Source of the DNA: CAVSRC01 sp963762605
GTDB lineage: Bacteria > Pseudomonadota > Alphaproteobacteria > Rhizobiales > Kaistiaceae
NCBI GenBank assembly: GCA_963762605.1
Contig: CAVXLJ010000019.1
Location: 1 to 64,000 of the forward strand
Direction: 5' to 3'
DNA length: 64,000 nucleotides
This document shows positions 34,797-44,585 of the stretch, in pieces (the first letter of the stretch is position 1; the number at the start of each line of letters is the position of its first letter). Position numbers and translations under genes: made by a program. Under the pieces are notes generated by a model. That model was not told the DNA's origin. It saw only the letters and a program-made list of their open reading frames with translations, and searched no databases.

Positions 34797-35972
34797 TCAC
34801 AGCTCGCCGCGGATCGCCTTGCGGTAGAGCGCCTCGTAGTCGCGCGTCACCACTGGCCGCGGGTTGCCGCCCGTGGAGGGATCTTTCTCGGCCATCGGCG
34901 CGGCCTCGGCGATCATGTCCTCGTCGACGCCGATTTCCTTCAGCGTGTGCGGAATGCCAATCTCGCGGCGAAGCGCCAGCACCCAGTCCATGACCCCGTC
35001 GGCGCTCTTCTTGGGGAGATCGAGGTAGCGCGCCAGCGCCGCCAGCCGTTCGCCGACGACTTCAGCGTTGTAGGCGAGCACATAAGGCATGACGACGGCA
35101 TTGGTGAGGCCGTGATGGGTGCCGCGCAAGCTCGAACTCGGGTGGCTCATGGAGTGCATGGCGCCCAGGCCCTTCTGGAAGGCGACCGCCCCCATGGACG
35201 AGGCAGCCAGCATGAAGGCGCGCGCCTCGATGTTCTTGCCGTCGCGCACGGCGACCGGCAGCCATTCCTTGGTGAGCCGCATGCCTTCCAGCGCGATTCC
35301 CTCGCCCAGCGGATGGAAGAACGGGCTGCAATAGGCCTCCAGGCAGTGCGACAGCGCATCCATGCCGGTCCATGCCGTGATCTTCGCCGGCAGGCCGAGG
35401 GTGAGCTCGGGATCGGCGATGACCACCTTGGCCAGCATCAGCGGGTGGAAGATGATCTTCTTGGTATGGTCACTTGGGTCGGTGACCACGGCCGCGCGGC
35501 CAACCTCGGAGCCGGTGCCGGCGGTGGTGGGAACGGCGACGATTGGCGCAATCCCGCCAGCGTTCGCCCGCGTCCACCAGTCTTCGCGATCCTCGAAATC
35601 GAAGACCGGGCGCGTCTGGCCCGACATGAAGGCGATCAGCTTGCCGACGTCCATGCCCGAACCGCCGCCGAAAGCGATGACGCCGTCATGGCCGCCGGCC
35701 TTGTACGCGGCGATGCCATCCTCGAGGTTCTTCAGCGTCGGATTGCCGTCGACCTTGGAGAAGATCGCAACGGGAACCTTCGCCTTGGCGAGGATGTCGC
35801 GGGCCGTGGCCACGATAGGCAGATCGACGAGGCCCGGGTCGGTGACCAGCAAGGGCCTGGAGATGCCGGCGGCAGCGAGCGCCTCCGGCAGTTCCTTGAT
35901 GCGGCCGGGTCCGAAGCGGACAGCGGTCGGATAGGACCAGTTGGCGCGGAGCGACGGATATTGGTCGATCAT
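34797..35972 (-). CDS. Iron-containing alcohol dehydrogenase
   Basis: A 391-residue group III alcohol dehydrogenase. The NAD-binding GGGSGMDVGK is at about residues 101-110. Metal ligands are in VIADPELT (Asp), ALSHCLEAY (His), AMHSMSHP (His) and GTHHGLTNAVVMP (His). It interconverts an alcohol and an aldehyde in the cytoplasm. It is followed upstream by an aldehyde dehydrogenase gene, 63 nt away on the same strand, then a glutamine-synthetase-like gene and an ethanolamine-type permease. Oxidation of the hydroxyl of a gamma-glutamylated amino alcohol is the role suggested by context. Confidence 0.93.
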   Translation of the reverse strand: MIDQYPSLRANWSYPTAVRFGPGRIKELPEALAAAGISRPLLVTDPGLVDLPIVATARDILAKAKVPVAIFSKVDGNPTLKNLEDGIAAYKAGGHDGVIAFGGGSGMDVGKLIAFMSGQTRPVFDFEDREDWWTRANAGGIAPIVAVPTTAGTGSEVGRAAVVTDPSDHTKKIIFHPLMLAKVVIADPELTLGLPAKITAWTGMDALSHCLEAYCSPFFHPLGEGIALEGMRLTKEWLPVAVRDGKNIEARAFMLAASSMGAVAFQKGLGAMHSMSHPSSSLRGTHHGLTNAVVMPYVLAYNAEVVGERLAALARYLDLPKKSADGVMDWVLALRREIGIPHTLKEIGVDEDMIAEAAPMAEKDPSTGGNPRPVVTRDYEALYRKAIRGEL

Positions 35973-36035
35973 GATGACTCCGTAGGAATTGGTTGATGCG
36001 CCGGCCGCACGTTCAGGGGAGGGCGCTTGTCGCGG

Positions 36036-37445
36036 CTAGCCGGTCCGCGTCCTCAGATGGAAGCTCTTCGGCCGGGTCAGGTGCTCGTAGCCGACCTTGG
36101 ACAGTGTCACACCGCGCCCGGTCTGCTTGACGCCCACCCAGGCCAGCGCCGGATCGAGATAGTCGGCGCGGTTCATGAAGACGGTGCCGGTCTCGATCAG
36201 GTCGCCGATGCGCTCGGCCGCGTCGACGTCCTCGGTCCATATCGATGCGGTGAGGCCGAAGGGCGAGTCGTTCATCAGGCGAACGGCCTCATCGTCCGAT
36301 TTCACCTTCATGACGCCATGCGCCGGGCCGAAGGTCTCCTCGGTCATGATCGACATGGAATGGTCGACGTTCACCAGGAGCTGCGGCGCCAGGTAGGGCG
36401 TGCCGGCGGCGGCCTTGGCGAAGCGGCTTTCGTCGATCAGCGGCTTTGCGCCCTGGCGCTTCGCCGCCTCGACCTGGCCGCGCACGAAATCGGCCGCCTT
36501 GGTGCGCACGACCGGACCGAGCGTCGTGTCCGGATCGGCGGGCGAGCCCAGCGCATAGCCGTTGATAATGGCGACCGCCGCCTCCAGGAAGGCGTCGTAG
36601 ACCGCCTCGTGGACGTAGATGCGCTCGGCCGCGCAGCACGACTGGCCGGAATTGAAGAAGCCGGCATCGACAACGTTCTCGGCGGTGAAGGCGATATTGG
36701 CGTCCGGCCGCACATAGACCGGGTCCTTGCCGCCGAGTTCGAGACAGGTCGCCGGAAAGTTCGTCGCGCCGGCAACGGCGGCCATGATCAGCCGTCCGCC
36801 GGCGGTCGAGCCGGTGAAGCCGACCTGATCGACGAGACCGGAGCGGATCGCCTTGTCCGTGGTCTCGTGGGACATGTGCAGGAACTGGAACACGCCCTCC
36901 GGCAGGTTCGCCTTCTTGAAGCAGTCGGCGAAGTGTTCGGCGACAAGAGCGGTCTGGCTCGAATGCTTCATGACCACCGTGTTGCCGGCAAGGATCGCCG
37001 GCAGCACCGCATTGAGTGCGGTCATGTAGGGAAAGTTCCACGCCGGCAGATTGAGCACGACGCCCAGCGGTTCGCGGCGGATATAGCGCTTGAAGCCCTC
37101 CTTCGGCCCGACGTCGATGTCGGCCAGCATCTCCGGCGCCACGGCAAGCATGTAGCGGGCGCGCTCCTCGAAGCCGCGCATCTCGCCCGGCCCGTAGCGG
37201 ATGGGCCGGCCCATCTGCCAGGCAAGCAGTTCCGAAACGCGCGGCTTGTCGGCAACCATGGCATCGGTGAAGGCGGTGCCGATCTTGACGCGCTCGGCAA
37301 CCGGCACGTGACGCCATTGGCGCTGCGCAGCGCGGGCGCGCTCCAGTGTGGCGCGCGCCGTCTTGTCATCGGCCAGCGGCCGCTCGGCATAGACCGAGCC
37401 ATCGACGGGGGAAATGATCTTGAAGGTGGTGTTCACGGAGGGCAC
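36036..37445 (-). CDS. NAD(P)-dependent aldehyde dehydrogenase
   Basis: A 469-residue aldehyde dehydrogenase. Motifs are PAWNFPYMTALNAVLPAI, FTGSTAGGRLI (cofactor loop), the catalytic Glu in TCLELGGKDPVYV and the catalytic Cys in NSGQSCCAAERIYV. The start is GTG 37445; a second GTG three codons later is also possible, and GGAGG lies rather far upstream. It converts an aldehyde to its acid. In this cluster it should act after the iron alcohol dehydrogenase. It could also act as a succinate-semialdehyde or gamma-glutamyl-aminoaldehyde dehydrogenase. Confidence 0.92.
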   Translation of the reverse strand: MPSVNTTFKIISPVDGSVYAERPLADDKTARATLERARAAQRQWRHVPVAERVKIGTAFTDAMVADKPRVSELLAWQMGRPIRYGPGEMRGFEERARYMLAVAPEMLADIDVGPKEGFKRYIRREPLGVVLNLPAWNFPYMTALNAVLPAILAGNTVVMKHSSQTALVAEHFADCFKKANLPEGVFQFLHMSHETTDKAIRSGLVDQVGFTGSTAGGRLIMAAVAGATNFPATCLELGGKDPVYVRPDANIAFTAENVVDAGFFNSGQSCCAAERIYVHEAVYDAFLEAAVAIINGYALGSPADPDTTLGPVVRTKAADFVRGQVEAAKRQGAKPLIDESRFAKAAAGTPYLAPQLLVNVDHSMSIMTEETFGPAHGVMKVKSDDEAVRLMNDSPFGLTASIWTEDVDAAERIGDLIETGTVFMNRADYLDPALAWVGVKQTGRGVTLSKVGYEHLTRPKSFHLRTRTG

Positions 37446-37495
37446 TCAACAGCTGCCGTTTCCTCCGGCCGCGCCGGAGGATCGCGGAAATTCCA

Positions 37496-38868
37496 CTAGT
37501 ATCTCTCGAACCCGCGCATCAGTTCCCAATCGGTGATGCGCCGGTCGTATTCAAACTGCTCCCACTCGGCGGTGTGCACGTAGTGATCCATGACGTCGTC
37601 GCCGAAAGCGGCACGGAGCATCTTGGACTTTGCCATCAGCGCCGTTGCCTCGCGCAGCGTCTTGGGCACCTCGCGCAGCCGCTTGCCGAGATAGGCATCG
37701 CCGACATAGGGCGCTTCCAGCTCAAGCTTCTCGTCGATGCCGGCAAGGCCCGCCGCGATCAGGGCGGCGAACGCAAGATACGGGTTAAGATCGGACCCGC
37801 CAATGCGGCATTCGATCCTCAGTGATTTGGTGCGTGGCCCGCACAGGCGAAAGCCGGCGGTACGATTGTCCACCGACCAGATCGCCTTGGTCGGCGCGAA
37901 GGTGCCCGCCTGAAAGCGCTTGTAGGAATTGACGTAGGGCGCCAGGAACCAGGTGATTTCGCGGGCATAGGCAAGCTGGCCGGCGATGTAGTGGCGCATG
38001 AGCTGGGACATGCCGTGCTCGCCCTTCGCATCGGCGAACAGGGGCTTTTTGCCGGCGAGGTCCCACAATGAATTGTGGATGTGCGACGAACTGAGCCGGC
38101 AAGATCGTAGCGCCACTTGGCCATGAAGGTGACCGCCTTGCCGTTCAGCAGTGCGATCTCCTTGATGCCGTTCTTCAGGATGACGTGGCGGTCCGCCATC
38201 GACAGTGCGTCGGTGTAGCGCACGTTGATCTCTTCCTGGCCCGGCCCCCATTCGCCCTTGGAGTTCTCGACCGGGATGCCGGCGTCGTGCAATCCGTTGC
38301 GGATCGCCCGCATCACGCCTTCCTCCTTGGTCGTCTGGAGGATGTGATAGTCCTCGATGTAGCGCCCGGCGGTCTTGAGGTCGTGGTAGCGCTTGTCGGC
38401 GGCGCTGTCGTACGTCTCGTCGAAGAGATAGAATTCGAGTTCGGAGGCGAAGAAGGCGCTCATCTTCTCCGCCGCCAGCCGTGCGATCTGCTTCTTCAGG
38501 ATCGCCCGCGGCGAATGCGGCAAATCCTCGTGGTGGTGATGGTCCAGGATATCGGCGATCACCAGGGCCGTTCCCGGCAGCCAGGGCAGGCGGCGCATCG
38601 TCGCCATGTCGGGCTTCATGACGAAATCGCCGTAGCCTTTTTCCCAGTTGGCCGCCGCGTAGCCCGGCACCGGCTCCATGTCGATGTCGTTGGCCAGCAG
38701 ATAGTCGCAGCCGTGGGTCTCCTCGTGGGCGGTTTCGAGGAAGTAGTCCACCTGCATGCGCTTGCCGATGAGACGGCCCTGCATGTCCGGAAACGCGATG
38801 ATGACAGTGTCGATCTCGCCCTTGCCGGCCGCGGCCTGGAGTTCACTAAACGTCAGCATGCCCGCCAT
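37496..38868 (-). pseudogene. Glutamine-synthetase-like gamma-glutamyl-amide ligase, frameshifted
   Basis: When joined, about 457 residues of a glutamine synthetase-fold ligase of the PuuA/GlnA-like group. Metal and substrate motifs are ASELEFYLFDE and EWGPGQEEINVRY in the first part, and SSHIHNSLWDL, NSYKRF, IWSVDNRTAGFRL and RIGGSDLNPYLAFA in the second. A single base is missing near 38093: KWRYDLAGS then reads VRRT, and adding one base gives SSHIHNS. The start at 38868 follows GGGAG; the frame is open to 38976. Neighbours (ethanolamine-type permease, alcohol and aldehyde dehydrogenases, glutamyl amidohydrolase) suggest that it gamma-glutamylates an imported amine rather than making glutamine. 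Confidence 0.87.
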
Positions 38869-38959
38869 CTGGCCAAGCTCCCTTGCCAATCCAATGGCCG
38901 GCCCGCGCTGGTTGGCGGCGCGGGCCGGCATCTCTTCTATGGGTCGAAGGCGCGACGGC

Positions 38960-40465
38960 CTACATCGCCCCTTCACGATGCTTCACAGCGAACTCCTCTT
39001 CCGGCGAGAAGACCAGCGTCTTCCGGCCGTAGACGGCGAAGTAGACGATGGCGATGATGTACCAGATCCCCACGCCGATGATGCCCGTGCGGTAGAGCGG
39101 ATCGGTGAGCTGGAAGTAGATGGTCACCACCGCGATGATCGCCGTCAGCGACGCGCCGACGACACCGAACGGGCTCCTGTAGGGCCGCTCGATGTGCGGG
39201 AAGCGCCGGCGCAGTTCCAGGAAGGTCAGCGCCTGCAGCAGGTAGGAGAACATGGCGCCAAACACGGCCATGTTGAGCAGGACGCTGCCGATAACCGTCC
39301 CGGCCGCTTCTCCGCCCTGCGTGACCCACACCACCAGCATCACGACGAAGCCAACCAACGCCCCGGCGATCAGCGCCGTATTCGGGGTCTTGTGGTCGCC
39401 GTGCGTGACCGACAGGAAGTGCGGGAAATAGCCGGCGCGCGACAGCGAGTAGATCTGCCGTCCGAAGGCGAAGATGATGGCATGGAAGCTCGCGACCAGC
39501 CCGGCAACGGCGAACAGGGCCAGGATCTTCGCCCAGCCGCTGCCATAGATGAAGGTGAAGCCGTCGAGGATCGGCTGGCCGGACGTGCCGTAGGCGAACG
39601 ATCCGTCTGGAATGGACGGGTTGATGATCAGGATCAGGAAGCCCAGGCCGATCAGGGTGAACATGCCGAGCATGATGCCTTTCGGCATGTCGCGCTTGGG
39701 ATCGACCGACTCTTCCGAGGCCAACGGCAGCTGCTCGATCGCCAGGAACAGCCAGACGGCGAAGGGCATTGAGGCAAGAATGCCGTAGCCGCCGAACGGC
39801 AGGAACGGTCCATGCCCGTTTGGCAGTGCCACACCTGCGCCGCTGGCATCGACGCCGACGTTCATCGCCCACTTCATGAAATCGAACTCGCCCGAGAAGA
39901 GCGCGCTGATGAAGAAGAAGAGGAGGATCGCGATGGCGATCAGCGTGACGATCACGGTGACCGCGAAGGACAGGGCAACGCCACGCACGTTGAGGCCGAC
40001 GAAGATGACGTAGCCGATGAACCACCACAGCGGCTGCCAGGCATCCGGCGTGCCGGTGATGCCGGTCATGTACGTGCCGATGAAGTAGACGACCACCGCC
40101 GGGGTGAGCACGTATTCGATGTTCTCGGCGATGCCGGTGATGAAACCGCCCCACGGCCCGAAGGCCGTGCGCGCGAACGAGTAGGCGCCGCCGGTGTGCG
40201 GCAGGGCCGGGCTCATCTCGGCGATCGAGTAGGTCAGGCCGAGATACATGATCGAGATGATGATCGTGCCGATGAACATGCCGCCCCAGCCGCCGACGGC
40301 GAAGCCGAGGTTCCACCCCGAGAAGTCGCCTGAGATAACCGCGCCGACGCCGAGTGCCCACAGCGAGAACACGCCGGCGTGGCGTTTCAGGACACGCTTC
40401 TCGAAATACTCGACCCCGGGGATGTGGTAGGAGACGCCCCCTTCATGCTTCTTCATTTCAGCCAT
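38960..40465 (-). CDS. APC-family permease, ethanolamine-permease type
   Basis: A 501-residue inner-membrane transporter with about 12 membrane segments. The start (VLKRHAGVFSLWALGVGAVI, then SGDFSGWNLGFAVGGWGGMF) is characteristic of the ethanolamine permease (EAT) group of the APC superfamily. EMSPALPHTGGAYSFARTAF is the substrate-loop region seen across APC transporters. It lies directly before the glutamine-synthetase-like gene, so uptake of ethanolamine or a similar small amine for gamma-glutamylation is the natural reading. The ligand is by family resemblance only. Confidence 0.88.
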   Translation of the reverse strand: MAEMKKHEGGVSYHIPGVEYFEKRVLKRHAGVFSLWALGVGAVISGDFSGWNLGFAVGGWGGMFIGTIIISIMYLGLTYSIAEMSPALPHTGGAYSFARTAFGPWGGFITGIAENIEYVLTPAVVVYFIGTYMTGITGTPDAWQPLWWFIGYVIFVGLNVRGVALSFAVTVIVTLIAIAILLFFFISALFSGEFDFMKWAMNVGVDASGAGVALPNGHGPFLPFGGYGILASMPFAVWLFLAIEQLPLASEESVDPKRDMPKGIMLGMFTLIGLGFLILIINPSIPDGSFAYGTSGQPILDGFTFIYGSGWAKILALFAVAGLVASFHAIIFAFGRQIYSLSRAGYFPHFLSVTHGDHKTPNTALIAGALVGFVVMLVVWVTQGGEAAGTVIGSVLLNMAVFGAMFSYLLQALTFLELRRRFPHIERPYRSPFGVVGASLTAIIAVVTIYFQLTDPLYRTGIIGVGIWYIIAIVYFAVYGRKTLVFSPEEEFAVKHREGAM

Positions 40466-40571
40466 GTCATACCCCCTGTCTCTATTCTGACTGCCAAAAC
40501 GCGCTTACCAACGATGTTATCCCCGGCATCTCCATGCATAAGCCGGGCCGCTCACTGTCAGCGGTAAAGCG

Positions 40572-41366
40572 CTAAGTGTCGCGCCTGCGCTGCACTCTTG
40601 CCGGCACGAGCTCCAAAGCTGCTGCGCTGTCGAGCAGCGCGCCGGTGAGCAGTTCAGTCCACGCGGCGACGTCCTTGGCCGCGCGAATGAGATCGTTGCG
40701 GATTTCGATCATGACGTGCGGCAGGCCGCGGTCGCGGCCGTGCCGACGGATCGTGTAATCGACGTTGTCCTTGGCCGAGTATGGCTGGTTGTCGCCGACC
40801 ACCAGGGAGCGGTCGCGGCGCAGCACGGCGAGAAGGGCATCCGCCAGGCGACGTTCATTGGTCGAGATGATCCCGACGTGCCACGGCCGCGCGACCCCGC
40901 GATAGACCGGGGTGAAGCTGTGAACCGTCACCAGGGCCGTCGGCCGCCGCTCGCGGCGGCGCCGGTCGAGGAGCCTTTCGAGCGCGGCGTGAAATGGCGC
41001 CCAGAACGCTGCGACGCGATTGGCGCGCGCCTCGGCGGTCAGCCCGACATTGCCGGGAATAGCCGTGTCCTCCGAGAACTCGGTTATGGCGTCGGGGAGG
41101 TCCGGGGAGCGGTTGCAGTCGATCGCAAGACGCGAGAAACGCTGCTTCAGGAGATCACCGCCGAGCCCGGCGGCGATCCCGTCGGCAACTTCGGCCGCTC
41201 CCGGGTCCCATGCGATGTGACGTTCGAGATCGGTTTGCGAAAGACCCAGGCTGCCGAGCGCACGCGGCAGGCGATTGGACGCATGCTCGCAAGCGACGAC
41301 AAAGGGACCGTCGCCTTCGCGCGTCTCCACTACCGGCCCTTCGTCGGGACCGATCAGCGCGTTCAT
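40572..41366 (-). CDS. N-formylglutamate amidohydrolase-family protein
   Basis: A 264-residue member of the N-formylglutamate amidohydrolase family. Motifs are FVVACEHASNRLPRALG, HIAWDPGAAEVADGIA, AIDCNRSPDLPDAI, VTVHSFTPVYRG and VGDNQPYSAKD. Members cleave the amide of an N-substituted glutamate. The ATG at 41366 has AAGGGGGT upstream; the frame is open further but that part is shadow. It heads the minus-strand cluster. No other histidine-degradation gene is near, so in this context it may release glutamate from a gamma-glutamyl product instead. Confidence 0.88.
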   Translation of the reverse strand: MNALIGPDEGPVVETREGDGPFVVACEHASNRLPRALGSLGLSQTDLERHIAWDPGAAEVADGIAAGLGGDLLKQRFSRLAIDCNRSPDLPDAITEFSEDTAIPGNVGLTAEARANRVAAFWAPFHAALERLLDRRRRERRPTALVTVHSFTPVYRGVARPWHVGIISTNERRLADALLAVLRRDRSLVVGDNQPYSAKDNVDYTIRRHGRDRGLPHVMIEIRNDLIRAAKDVAAWTELLTGALLDSAAALELVPARVQRRRDT

Positions 41367-41478
41367 CCACACCCCCTTCGCCCCGGCAAAAAAAGTCGCG
41401 CGGCAGCGGCGCCTGAAATATACGTTACAATAATTCCAATCATCATCAACCTGAAACAACAGCGTCGGGCTGGGCAAA
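41367..41478. promoter_or_regulatory. Divergent promoter between the amidohydrolase and RpiR genes
   Basis: 112 nt with an AT-rich centre (41414-41440). TGAAAT and ATTCCA (41414-41438) form an imperfect inverted repeat with one mismatch and a 13-nt spacer, a possible RpiR-family operator. It is positioned to control both directions; binding is inferred. Confidence 0.35.
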
Positions 41479-42345
41479 ATGGCAAAACGGCAGGAATCAG
41501 CCACAGCGGGGCGCGCACAAGTCTCCATATCCGAACGAATCCGCCGCGATCTCGGGGCCTTCACGCCAAACGAACGCCGCGCGGCGCACCGGTTGTTGGC
41601 CGACTTTCCGATGGCGGGGCTGGACACCCTGGCAGGATTTGGCAAGGCCGCGGGCGTCAGCGCTCCGACTGTGCTGCGCATGGTGACCAAGCTCGGCTAT
41701 TCGAGTTACGGCGGTTTCCAGAAGGCCCTGCGTGCCGAGCTCGCCCAACGACTCGCTACGCCGCTGATGAAGGGCGGTGATACCGCGCTCGGCAACGACC
41801 GGCTCGGCCGTTTCGCCGAAGTGGCCATCGCCAACATCCGCGAGACGGCCGCCAATGTGGCCCGCGACGAGTTCGAGGCGGTGGTCCGTTTGCTCGCCGA
41901 TACCAACCGCCATGCTTATATTCTGGGCGGACGCTTCACCAATTCACTGGCAGGCTACTTCGGCGCTCATCTGCGCGTCTTGCGGCCAAACGTGCGCCAT
42001 ATCACCGGCGGACGGGCGAGTTGGTTCGATCAACTGCTCGATGTCGGCAAACGCGACACGGTCGTGCTCTTCGACATCCGCCGCTATTCGACCGACCTGG
42101 CTGCTTTCGCCGAAAGCGCCGTCGGACGCGGCGCCACGATTGTGCTGATCACGGACCAATGGATGTCGCCGATCTCGCGGCTGGCGGCGCATGTCCTTCC
42201 CGCGCGCGTCGCGGTGCCTTCGATCTGGGATTCCTCCGGCGGGCTGCTCTTGATCACCGAGGCGATCCTGGCGGCATTGGCCCGCGAACTCGGGCCGAAG
42301 GCCCGTGACCGCCTGTCGACGATCGAGAAACTGCGCCACGACTAG
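41479..42345 (+). CDS. RpiR-family transcriptional regulator
   Basis: 288 residues. The N-terminal HTH_6 domain (SERIRRDLGAFTPNERRAAH; AGVSAPTVLRMVTKLGYSSYGGFQKAL) is followed by a C-terminal SIS domain (AYILGGRFTNSLAGYFGAHL; VVLFDIRRYSTDL; VLITDQWMSPI). RpiR proteins usually sense phosphosugars, but relatives in proteobacteria also control amine and amino acid genes. It is divergent from the amidohydrolase gene, so it is the likely controller of the whole 34.8-41.4 kb cluster. Confidence 0.9.
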   Translation: MAKRQESATAGRAQVSISERIRRDLGAFTPNERRAAHRLLADFPMAGLDTLAGFGKAAGVSAPTVLRMVTKLGYSSYGGFQKALRAELAQRLATPLMKGGDTALGNDRLGRFAEVAIANIRETAANVARDEFEAVVRLLADTNRHAYILGGRFTNSLAGYFGAHLRVLRPNVRHITGGRASWFDQLLDVGKRDTVVLFDIRRYSTDLAAFAESAVGRGATIVLITDQWMSPISRLAAHVLPARVAVPSIWDSSGGLLLITEAILAALARELGPKARDRLSTIEKLRHD

Positions 42346-42485
42346 CATCTTGCGACCTTGGCCATTCGCTCCGCGCCGGGCCCGGCGCTGGACACCCAAG
42401 CCGGTCGGCAAACCGAATTGGCGCTATTTGGGCGAAAAAGGCTCTAGTACAGTATTGGTAGTGGCCAAACCGATGTTCGCGGACA

Positions 42486-43157
42486 ATGCGTCTCCTCATC
42501 GTTGAAGACAACACCACCCTGGCCGACTGGCTCGCCAAGCTTCTGCGCGGCGTCAAGTACGTCGTGGATTGCGTTCACGACGGCGAGGCGGCGGTGTTTG
42601 GCACGGACCTCGACAATTACGATCTTCTGATCGTCGACCTGGCGCTGCCGCGAATGAGCGGCATCGACGTCGTCCGCCATGTGCGCGCCAAGGGCCTTTC
42701 GGTGCCCATCCTGATCCTGACAGCCAAGGACGCATTGCAGAGCCGCGTCGAGGGCCTCGATGCCGGCGCGGATGATTACCTGACCAAGCCATTCGAGGTG
42801 GAGGAGCTGGATGCGCGCCTGCGCGCACTGCTGCGCCGCTCGAACACGACATTGAAATCGGACCTGCGCTTTGGTGCCCTGTCCTTCGATCAGAATACCC
42901 GCCTGTTCGCGATCAACGGGGCCAGCCTTCATCTCTCCCCGCGCGAACACGCGTTGCTCGAAACGCTGCTGCGGCGGGCGGGCAGCACGGTCAGCAAGGA
43001 GATGTTGCTCGAGAGCAGCTACGGCTTCGGCGACGACGTCAACCTCAGCGCCATCGAGGTGCATATCCACAGGCTGCGCAAGAAGCTCGAAAATTCCGGC
43101 GTCTCGATCGCCACGTTGCGCGGGCTGGGCTACCTCTTGAGGCTCGATCCGTCTTGA
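42486..43157 (+). CDS. OmpR-type response regulator (TctD-like)
   Basis: 223 residues. The receiver domain has the acidic pair in VEDN, phospho-acceptor Asp in LLIVDLALPRMSG, Thr in LILTAKD and Lys in YLTKPFEV. An OmpR-type winged helix follows (LHLSPREHALLETLLRRAG; SAIEVHIHRLRKKL; TLRGLGYLL). The stop TGA overlaps the TTG start of the kinase gene. The pair is of TctDE type, which commonly regulates uptake systems. It converges on the NitT/TauT importer genes. Confidence 0.93.
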   Translation: MRLLIVEDNTTLADWLAKLLRGVKYVVDCVHDGEAAVFGTDLDNYDLLIVDLALPRMSGIDVVRHVRAKGLSVPILILTAKDALQSRVEGLDAGADDYLTKPFEVEELDARLRALLRRSNTTLKSDLRFGALSFDQNTRLFAINGASLHLSPREHALLETLLRRAGSTVSKEMLLESSYGFGDDVNLSAIEVHIHRLRKKLENSGVSIATLRGLGYLLRLDPS

Positions 43158-44581
43158 ACGCGCCCGCTCGCGGCCGCGGCAGCCTGCGCCTCAATCTGAT
43201 GGCGTGGCTGGTGGTGCCGGTCGTCGCCATCCTGGCGGTGAGCGTGTGGCTCTCCTATGGCAGTGCATTCAGGCAGGCCACGCTGGTGATGGATCGCAAC
43301 CTGACCGCGTCGGCGCGCATCATCGCCGAGCGGCTGCAATATGGTGACGGTCAAATCAGCGTCGTCATCCCGCCCGCCGCGCTCGAGCTGTTCGCATCCG
43401 ACAGCCACGACGAGGTGGCCTATGCGGTGCTCGGACCGACGCACGACCTGATCGCCGGCTTCCCCGGCTTGACGGCTCCCAAGACGCTGCCTCCGGAATT
43501 CGAATCGCACTTCTTCGAGACCATGTTCCGCACCGAAGCCATGCGCGCCGTGATCCTGCGCCAGCCGGTGGTGACACCGGCCGGGACGGTCACGGTTGCG
43601 GTCATGGTCGGTGAAACGCAGAAGGCGCGAAGCGAGTTGTTCCGGACCTTGTGGCTCCGCGGCTTTGCCGAACAGGCAGCCCTGGTGCTTGCCGCGGCAT
43701 TGTCGATCTGGATCGGGATCAATCGCGAGCTTCAGCCGTTGCTGCGTTTGCGCCAGGCGGTCCTCGCGCGGCCGGCCGACCGCTTCGAGCCTTTCAACGC
43801 TCAATCGGTGCAATCGGAGATCCGGCCGCTTGTCGATGCCCTCAACCGGCACATGGAACGGCTGAGCCAACACCTTGAGCAGCAAAAGAAATTCCTCGAA
43901 CACGCGGCGCACCAGCTGCGCACGCCGCTGACCATCATGAAGACGCAGATCGGGGTCGCCCGGCGCACGCAAGACAAGGCCGAAGGCAGCGCGGCGCTGG
44001 CTGGGGTCGACGAGAACCTGACCGCCATGTCGCGTCTGACCAACCAGCTTCTCACCCTCGGCCGCGTCGATCACGATCGCGCGGCGTTGCCGAGCGAACT
44101 CGTCGACCTTGCCGCGGTCGCCCGCGATGCAGTCACCGATGCCGCGCCGCGGGCGCTGGATCATGCCGTCGAGCTGGTCCTGCAGATCGGGGCGCCTTGC
44201 CCGGTCATGGCAAGCGCCGTGCTGGCACGGGAGATGGTCAACAACCTGATCGACAATGCCATCCAATACGCCGGTGCCGGCACCACGGCGACGGTCTCCG
44301 TCCGCAAAGAGCCCGACGCTGCTGTCCTGGCCGTGGAAGACACCGGTGCCGGCGTGACGGAAGAAGAACTGCCGGCGCTTTTCGAGCGCTTCCGGCGCGG
44401 CCGCGGCGCGCGCGAGGGCGGCAGCGGCCTCGGACTTTCGATTGTCGCCGAAATCGCCCAGATGTTCGGCGGCTCGGCCGAACTGGCCGCGCCCGCCGGC
44501 GGCAAAGGCTTCTGCGTGGTGGTCAGGTTGCCGCTCGCCGCGCCTCGCAACCAGCAACCAGACCCGATCAGGCAGGCTTGA
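43154..44581 (+). CDS. Sensor histidine kinase (TctE-like)
   Basis: 475 residues starting at TTG within the overlapping TTGA. Membrane segment 1 is at about 13-35 (LMAWLVVPVVAILAVSVWLS). A periplasmic 2CSK_N-type domain follows (NLTASARIIAERLQ, IPPAALELFASDS, YAVLGPTHDLIAGFP), then a second membrane segment at about 170-190 (AALVLAAALSIWIGI). The kinase has its His in HAAHQLRTPLTIM, N-box NLIDNAIQYAG and G-boxes VEDTGAGV and GSGLGLSIV. The sensor class is that of carboxylate-responsive TctE. The stop lies four nt from the convergent binding-protein gene stop. Confidence 0.92.
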   Translation: MNAPARGRGSLRLNLMAWLVVPVVAILAVSVWLSYGSAFRQATLVMDRNLTASARIIAERLQYGDGQISVVIPPAALELFASDSHDEVAYAVLGPTHDLIAGFPGLTAPKTLPPEFESHFFETMFRTEAMRAVILRQPVVTPAGTVTVAVMVGETQKARSELFRTLWLRGFAEQAALVLAAALSIWIGINRELQPLLRLRQAVLARPADRFEPFNAQSVQSEIRPLVDALNRHMERLSQHLEQQKKFLEHAAHQLRTPLTIMKTQIGVARRTQDKAEGSAALAGVDENLTAMSRLTNQLLTLGRVDHDRAALPSELVDLAAVARDAVTDAAPRALDHAVELVLQIGAPCPVMASAVLAREMVNNLIDNAIQYAGAGTTATVSVRKEPDAAVLAVEDTGAGVTEEELPALFERFRRGRGAREGGSGLGLSIVAEIAQMFGGSAELAAPAGGKGFCVVVRLPLAAPRNQQPDPIRQA

Positions 44582-44585
44582 GGAC

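Noticed and set aside
40572..41366. Histidine-degradation role for the N-formylglutamate amidohydrolase
   Set aside because: No hutU, hutH, hutI or formimino genes are near, while amine-oxidation genes are; not excluded, but not supported.
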